A DNA stretch of 64,000 nucleotides from Lumbricus rubellus. Lineage: Eukaryota; Annelida; Clitellata; Crassiclitellata; Lumbricidae. Position 1 is the first letter of the stretch, and each line of letters begins with the position of its first letter. Location of the stretch: assembly GCA_945859605.1 (NCBI GenBank), contig OX243827.1, forward strand, positions 29,335,141-29,399,140. The letters are read 5' to 3'. A program made the translations under genes and the position numbers. Of the stretch, positions 59,201 through 64,000 are shown in pieces. Under the pieces are notes generated by a model. It was not told the DNA's origin. It worked only from the letters and a program-made list of their open reading frames with translations, and made no database searches.

Positions 59201-61434
59201 TACTCTATTGGAAATATTTTTTTGCGTCTAGGCAGATTAATTAGGCTAGAATAATGAAAGATTTTGATAATTTTATTTAATTAAATCTGAAAAAAGTTGT
59301 ACCTTTATTTTATAAGCCATCACTCTGTGCTCTGCACTGACACCATTGAAATACGTAGGCCTAACTATTAATAATAGCTTAAACACTAAATTATTGCCAT
59401 GCAATGTGTTGTGTGTTTTCAATCTGTAACAATGTCATTGTTATTCTACTCGGAATCATATTTTTAAACAGGTAAACCTTGTCACTTTGATTATCATTCT
59501 GGGTTTGATATCCCAGAAGAGAGCACAACTCGCTAAGAACGCAAAGAAACGAGACGAGATCAGGTAAACACTTGCATTATATGCCTAATGCCTTTGCTAT
59601 TTATTATTTAGTCAGAATTTCACATTCGCATTTACTGAACATATTTATTTAAATTTAATAGTTTGAATCAACTATTCTTCAATCAATATGTAAGTTTAGA
59701 AAATAAAGGATGCATAAATGTTTATCATTCACTCTTGAACTTTAATTCGAAATAATCTAGCAATGTAGTCTATGCCGTAGCTTCCGATGGCCCTGGAAGC
59801 CAGACGATATTCTAGTTTTTTAAAGAAAAGCATCCAGCTTGAACCACATGACTATGCAAGACCTCAGCGAATACCCGTATCCCACATAAGCGCAGTATAT
59901 TTCTAAGTAGCACATCTGAGATATTCGACTTGATTAATTTGTCAATCTTTCCAGAGTTGCCTGTTTCTGAAAATATTATTTTCTCGAAATCCAGTAAAAG
60001 ACTCTGAAAATTACAAAACTCAAATGACCATCTTTAGATGACCTAATAGCTGCAGTCTAAATGCATGTAGGCTACCGGGTGTTCAAGACGACCCTAACTT
60101 CGTCATGCTGGTGTGTGTTTTTGTTAAAGAGCAACGATTTGGAATCTGTCGGTGATGTGTCCAGTGCTTGGACTTGGTTGGCTCTTTGGCGTCTTCTCCG
60201 TTACTTTCGATCACGTTGCCTTCCAGTATCTTTTTGTCATCGCCAACTCGCTGCATGTAAGTTCGTCTCTGTTTGTGTTTTTCTTCAACACAGATTCGTT
60301 AAATGAAGAAGTTAATAAATTATGATATCATTAAGAGTCATTAACTTAACCTCAGTGAGTTTGAGTAGACTCTATTTCGCTTCTTTAGTTTTCTGTCCAA
60401 TTCATCTGATGGCCTTAATCACAAACCGAAATCCCGTCCGAGAGAGACTCATACTTTATGGTTCATGTGGCTTTGAAGTAACACCGCTGTATTACAATCA
60501 GGCATACCGGTAGTGACTGTTCACCATCGAGACAATTTTCGTCGATTTCAAGAAGTTTCTGTCTCTTTTGTTTGTCTTTGTTTTCTTTTACAGGGATTGC
60601 TCATCTTCATCATTTACGCACTTTTCCATAATAAGGTAAGTGGACTCGTTATCAGCGTCTTGCATTTTTTGCGGTTAAAACAAGAAATATAAAGCATAAT
60701 TATGTGAACGTATTTAAGATGCGTAGTAAGCTTAAATGGTGATACGAAATTCGTGGGCGGATCAATTTTCCAATTGCCTAATACATCAGATTGTATGCAG
60801 TACTGTAACAGTCCTGAATCTCACAACATGTTGGCAATCGCAGCGCTGCGATTACTTTTTGGAATGTTCGTGTGTACAGGAATCCACTGGTTTTCAATTT
60901 CTATAAACATCGATTTTTCAATGGTGTCATTCTTACTCTTGCCGGGTATCTCTAGCACAGTAGTCGATTTGTCAAAGAGCAAAAACTATTGGACTTCAAA
61001 TCAATCTACAATGCAATTAGTTACAGAGTTTCAACTTATCCTCGACTGCCAGTGTTCTATCGGCTGCTGTACTCTTTCAGACTTGTGTAACCTATGTGTC
61101 CGAAGACAAGGAATAATTATTGGTTGAGATGGTTGTTGCTGTTTCTTTTAAGTTGAAAGAAATCGGAGATATAGGCCTTTCCACAAACAATTCCTAAATC
61201 CTAAATGCCATGTTGCTTCTTAAGCTTAATATTAGGCCTAAGCAATGCTGCTTATAATTTTAGAAAATGAACGAGAAGATATGCGACGTGTATTCCAAGT
61301 ACATTGGCCGCTGTGAAAAGGTTGACCCGAGTGTCTCCATCAAGTTGACTACGTCACAAGATCAGTCTACGAATTCAACAGGAAACACTGAGATGACTTC
61401 GGTACATCATATATCGCTTGGATGCAAGGAATAA
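47147..61434 (+). CDS. Gene C: adhesion GPCR paralogue with a single L1/contactin-like Ig domain
   Basis: Complete model of 20 coding exons: 47147-47240 (or from ATG 47186), 47974-48300, 48788-48894, 50011-50205, 50827-50895, 51707-51818, 52139-52261, 53451-53535, 54388-54490, 55150-55199, 56155-56266, 56886-56980, 57440-57554, 57878-58034, 58593-58662, 59129-59195, 59472-59563, 60130-60256, 60594-60635, 61264-61434; 757 aa from the second ATG, 770 from the first. All phases agree. Order: signal peptide ([15 protein letters not shown]), one Ig, stalk, GAIN, GPS ([26 protein letters not shown]), 7TM, short tail (stop TAA). From the stalk on, every exon has a counterpart in gene B with the same phase. 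The four-Ig block of B is absent. The acceptor CAG at 47116-47118 implies an upstream leader exon. One intron uses a GC donor. Expected at the plasma membrane; ligand unknown. Confidence 0.87.
47974..48300 (+). other. Gene C Ig domain on a single exon
   Basis: [48 protein letters not shown] and [20 protein letters not shown] give one Ig with both canonical Cys and Trp, plus extra cysteines ([15 protein letters not shown]). The spacing N-C-x-A-x-x-DP...TFRWYK resembles the sixth Ig of L1/contactin-type proteins rather than any B domain, and it is uninterrupted by an intron. It starts and ends in phase 1, so it is a symmetric, shufflable exon. Confidence 0.75.
48587..48648. mobile_element. 62-bp mini-element with CCCTTTAATGCCG ends, TTAA flanks
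   Basis: CCCTTTAATGCCG and CGGCATTAAAGGG are perfect inverted repeats flanked by TTAA (48583-48586 and 48649-48652). It is too short to code and looks like a miniature piggyBac-type MITE in a gene C intron. Confidence 0.75.
49126..49482. mobile_element. hAT-type MITE with CAAGGCCGTAGACAGG ends
   Basis: Ends CAAGGCCGTAGACAGG and CCTGGCTACAGCCTTG are inverted with two mismatches. A perfect 8-bp duplication GGAATAGG flanks it (49118-49125 and 49483-49490). The interior contains AACACCCCCGAAAT near both ends and GACTAAAAAGGGTCGTCAGAA, related to the element at 35359-35738. Confidence 0.9.
52455..52845. repeat. Degenerate MITE-like repeat with GACTAAAAAAGGTCATCAA units
   Basis: Three or four imperfect units of ATGGTATATTTTCA..GATTT..AACCGAA..GACTAAAAAAGGTCATCAACTTTT lie between CATGGGCGGAGTTCATCA and TCCCATGG. 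The unit resembles the GTCGTCAG units of the hAT MITEs. Terminal repeats and target duplication are unclear. Confidence 0.4.
53156..53275 (+). other. Isolated 39-codon frame, possible retrocopy fragment
   Basis: [20 protein letters not shown] then [19 protein letters not shown] and TAA, in an intron of gene C with no counterpart in gene B. AATAAA follows at 53347, about 70 bases downstream. It has the composition of real protein, but no family is recognised and no splice sites frame it. Confidence 0.25.
53670..53860 (-). repeat. Probable LINE 3' end with (TTGA)n tail
   Basis: TCAATCAATCAATTTTTTTATTGAGC read on the minus strand is a T-rich end followed by TTGA repeats, as in L2/CR1-like tails. 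The adjoining AAACCCAGAAGGGACTGCAAAGTCCCGC is repeat-like. No frame is recognisable. Confidence 0.4.
54775..54985. repeat. Dispersed repeat containing TATATAGCGCCTCTTCAAG
   Basis: TATATAGCGCCTCTTCAAGGTAGGCTACTCAGAAGCGCTCCCAGCC-type sequence recurs in shortened form at about 41038, 44115-44165 and 58972-59010, always in introns or spacer. The right part (GACCTCTGGG..GGACCAGCAACAGAGA) resembles 18440-18480. It is an unclassified dispersed element. Confidence 0.45.
55481..56024. mobile_element. Foldback element with TTTTGGCGC arrays at both ends
   Basis: The left end carries four TTT(T/G)GGCGC units and the right end seven inverted units of GGCGCCAAAACG type. The 10-mer CGCTTTCTAT flanks the element exactly (55471-55480 and 56025-56034). 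Long subterminal repeat arrays plus a 9-10 bp duplication fit a Mutator-like foldback element; an 8-bp hAT duplication inside the 10-mer cannot be excluded. The middle (about 55565-55910) has no gene but includes GGTTAGGGTTAGG telomere-like runs. It is in the intron before the GPS exon of gene C. Confidence 0.72.
56155..56266 (+). other. Gene C GPS exon
   Basis: [20 protein letters not shown] then [17 protein letters not shown]. Together with TCVFWNF on exon 55150-55199 it gives an intact cleavable GPS almost identical to that of gene B. Confidence 0.92.
56886..60635 (+). other. Gene C seven-transmembrane region
   Basis: TM1 [22 protein letters not shown]2 [20 protein letters not shown]3 [22 protein letters not shown]4 [15 protein letters not shown]2/TM5 [22 protein letters not shown]6 [18 protein letters not shown]7 [14 protein letters not shown]. 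Same exon limits and phases as gene B, with the TM3 and ECL2 disulfide cysteines present. Confidence 0.92.
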
Positions 61435-62777
61435 TATTCACTGAAAAATGAGCATCTGGGAGTCTGACACTTTTGATCAACACACTAAAACGAAACAGAC
61501 GCCTACATGTACATGTATATTACAGTCAGCAATACAGTGAAAGTGTGTATGACGAAAGAGAAACCTGAGAAAGTAACCCAATATATAATCAGACATTTCT
61601 TATGTAACAAGCATGAAACTTATCGGCGGCTTCATTTATTTCAGATGACGTCTAAACCAACGATTAGGTCCACAAAGACAATCTCTCATAATATAATTAT
61701 AATTGTACGTGGACTTGTAATGGTCCTTAGGATCTTTTGTAGCCATATTATCAACCTTGCGGCCAATAAATACCGTAGTGAAGTCAACATTCAGAAGATA
61801 AGACCGCAATGTGTTCTGTATAAGCTATTTGAAAGGACAAGACATGTGGCATCCTCGTCTATGTAAAGTTCCTTTATCAATAACAGTAGGCCTACGGCCG
61901 CCTACCCCTCTTTCGTTTTCTGTGTTGAGTGCATAATAATAATTATATCGTTCTTACTGCTGACACTGACTGAGTCTGTTTTGCCTTAGATGTTTGGTTA
62001 TTACAATGTCATGTATATTACATAGCCAGTCGCTATCCTTGCTAATATAGGGCCTACGCGCAAGAGATTTTTATCAGCGTGACTGTGAACCCTTAGATTC
62101 ATAGGCCTCTTCCCATTGCCTTCTATAAATCATTGAATGTTTTGGTAATCACTGATTTATTACTTTCAGCTATAAAACGCAACATGGCTCATGGTACTTG
62201 TGGTCATGATCATAGACCTATAAATTATGTGCCTCTGCGCAGGGCTTAAAGTGTGCCTGGACGGTCATGGACGGCGTCTAGGAACTTATTTTAACATATT
62301 GGCCCGCACAGCAGGGAAAGAAGCGTCCATGCACTTCATTTTGGACACTTTAGGCAATAAGCACTGCCTCTGCGAAATGCATGTACTATTCAGACGCATC
62401 ATTAATTTTCTCCTCACAACCCTGACAATTATGTCTGTCTACCTTGGTCGTATCACGTTACAACCAGCAGCTGGCAAATCTCGTGTCACTTTCGACCTGC
62501 AGTACTAAGTCCTTGACACGGGACACCTGCCAAGTGCCTAGTGCGGGCTACTGACTTGGGTTTCTATGGCGTGGGTTAGCTGGTAGGGAGATGATGGGAC
62601 TTATGTTGCCCCATTTTTATGAAATAGGATAGATGCCACGCTCAAATTTTGCAGTGTCATTAATAGAAATAGTAGTTTAGTAACAGTACAAGTTGTATTG
62701 GTAGTAGTAGGCTAATAGTGGCAGTTGTAGTAAGCCTAATAGTACTACTACTGCTGTGACTGCTACTACTGCTACTG

Positions 62778-62808
<31 letters not shown>

Positions 62809-62825
62809 CACTACTGCTACTGCTG

Positions 62826-62856
<31 letters not shown>

Positions 62857-63824
62857 CACTACTACTACCACTACTACTACTACTACTACAACCACCTCCA
62901 CCACCCCCCCATACTACTACTACTACCACCACCACCACCACCACCACCACTAATATTACTACTATTACTACTACTACTATATGCCACTGCTACAACTACT
63001 ACTTCATAGATAAACATCTTGGAACGGTGTTCACGTCAAAAGAATGTCAATGTTTATGCACAGTTGTACACACTGAACACACTGAACACACTGTACGCGT
63101 TTACAATGTATTGAACTTTCAAGTCTCATGTAAGCCAATGCCACTAATAACGATAATATATTTTTCATGTAAACAAATATAATGTTTGATGCCAAACAAA
63201 GTTAAGGCAAGCGAGTAGGTCTACTATCAAATTATTTTTAATTTATGGTTCAACAACCGACCCGATCTGAAGTAGCCTACTTGAACAGCACGTTGTGTTG
63301 GGTATGTCGGAAACTAGATAAGCTGAGATCGACCGACATCAATTCAACGCCAGCTGCTGTAAGGAATGCGCTCTTGACTTGTCATACATGTAGGACCAAG
63401 CTACTCTGTATGGATTGGAATCAGCTCAGACAGCAAGAATTTAAAAAGACTAGCTCGTTTATTCGCATTTAGGGTGTAACCGATTTTGGCCTCTGTTCTT
63501 ATGTTGACATTTCATATTTTATACTATCAGACTTTGGTCTGCCTGTGCAGAACTAAGGAAATCCAAGCTAGATCATAGTCCTACTTCCACTTTCTGAAAT
63601 CTCTTTTTCCGCAAATTCAAAATCAGAAAACGTCGATTGAGTTTCGAATTAATTTATAGGCCTACTCGTGATGCACGATGTTTTGAGAAGTCGAAATCGA
63701 GACAACTCGTTCGTAAGACAATAGTCTTGATAAAGACAGCTGACGTCTGCGTAATAATTATGACTTCTGGTCGAATCGGAACACAGTGGAATTCCTTCAT
63801 CGAAAGTAGTAGGCTATAACAAGA
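61435..63824. other. Spacer between gene C and the next gene start
   Basis: AATAAAT at about 61766 is a candidate poly(A) signal for gene C. The repeat shared with 27785 lies at about 62246-62295, and a long TAC microsatellite at 62755-62960. A 93-codon open stretch at 62227-62508 overlaps that repeat and shows no recognisable domain. No exon is supported. Confidence 0.5.
62755..62960. repeat. (TAC/CAC)n triplet microsatellite
   Basis: About 200 bp of CTA/TAC triplets passing into CAC triplets. Frames through it give only homopolymers. Shorter TAC-type triplet runs also lie upstream of genes B (about 16785-16805) and C (about 45617-45640). Confidence 0.95.
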
Positions 63825-64000
63825 ATGAAGATTCTGGAGTTCATTTTCGTCGCTTCACTTTGTGTTGCATTTAGTTTTGCACAACACGACAGTAAGTCTT
63901 ACTATGCTTCGTTTTAAAATTTCGCTATCCAAATTTCAAACGTAGGTTTAAATCATGACATCGCAATTATTAGGCTAAATGCTGGTTTGCCTTTAGTTGA
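63825..64000 (+). CDS. First coding exon of gene D (signal peptide), 3' part beyond the window
   Basis: ATG at 63825 opens MKILEFIFVASLCVAFSFAQ, a textbook signal peptide (Lys, hydrophobic core, small residues before Gln), followed by HD and a GTAAGT donor at 63892 in phase 1. Genes B (GQDD) and C (GQND) also end this exon with Gln-x-Asp at a phase-1 donor, and the direction and spacing fit a fourth tandem receptor. The remaining 109 bases look intronic. What follows is not visible, so the product is inferred only from position and structure. Confidence 0.6.

Noticed and set aside
62677..62953. Long homopolymeric frames (poly-Thr, poly-Ser, poly-Val).
   Set aside because: They are readings of a (TAC)n microsatellite.

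Overview
The window is a stretch of animal (metazoan) nuclear DNA. Genes are split into many short exons by 100 bp to 5 kb introns, splice sites are GT-AG (one GC-AG), and transposons of several classes are present. Receptors joining L1/neuroglian-type Ig domains to a GAIN-GPS-7TM body, plus a very frequent TAGGCCTA-like palindrome, suggest a marine invertebrate, perhaps an ambulacrarian (echinoderm or hemichordate). That placement is a guess; the sequence alone does not prove it.

The backbone is a tandem array of adhesion-GPCR (class B2) paralogues, all on the + strand. Locus A (3473-10393) is the middle of a receptor gene: Ig exons, a stalk exon and two GAIN exons, with no GPS or 7TM. A CR1/L2-like LINE at the left edge separates it from its expected first exons. 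Gene B (18795-44010) is complete: 27 coding exons join without a phase conflict into 1158 codons encoding signal peptide, four Ig domains, stalk, GAIN domain, GPS, 7TM and cytoplasmic tail. Gene C (47147 or 47186 to 61434) is complete in 20 coding exons (757 or 770 aa): the same stalk, GAIN, GPS and 7TM, but the four-Ig block is replaced by one different Ig domain on a single exon. A signal-peptide exon at 63825-63891 with the same splice phase and a similar junction sequence probably opens a fourth gene, D.

The four Ig domains of B (and those seen in A) match the N-terminal Ig1-Ig4 block of L1CAM/neuroglian cell-adhesion molecules in order, in motifs and in having each Ig split over two exons. 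B is therefore an L1-type recognition head on a self-cleaving (HL/T) adhesion GPCR with a tethered agonist. This fusion, varied between neighbours by Ig swapping, loss of the Ig2 disulfide and duplication of a GAIN exon, is the most interesting content of the window.

The rest is mobile DNA and decayed duplicates. Introns and spacers hold two mariner elements (one carrying a nested TTAA-flanked piggyBac-like element), further TTAA elements, three hAT-type MITEs, a tRNA-derived SINE with a 12-bp target duplication, LINE fragments, a foldback element built from TTTTGGCGC units, a 2.2-kb GC-rich insertion, a 41-bp-stem hairpin and several microsatellites. Comparing A, B and C shows that many of these inserted after the receptor duplications. 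Without transcripts, the exon models rest on phase continuity, paralogue agreement and domain logic.
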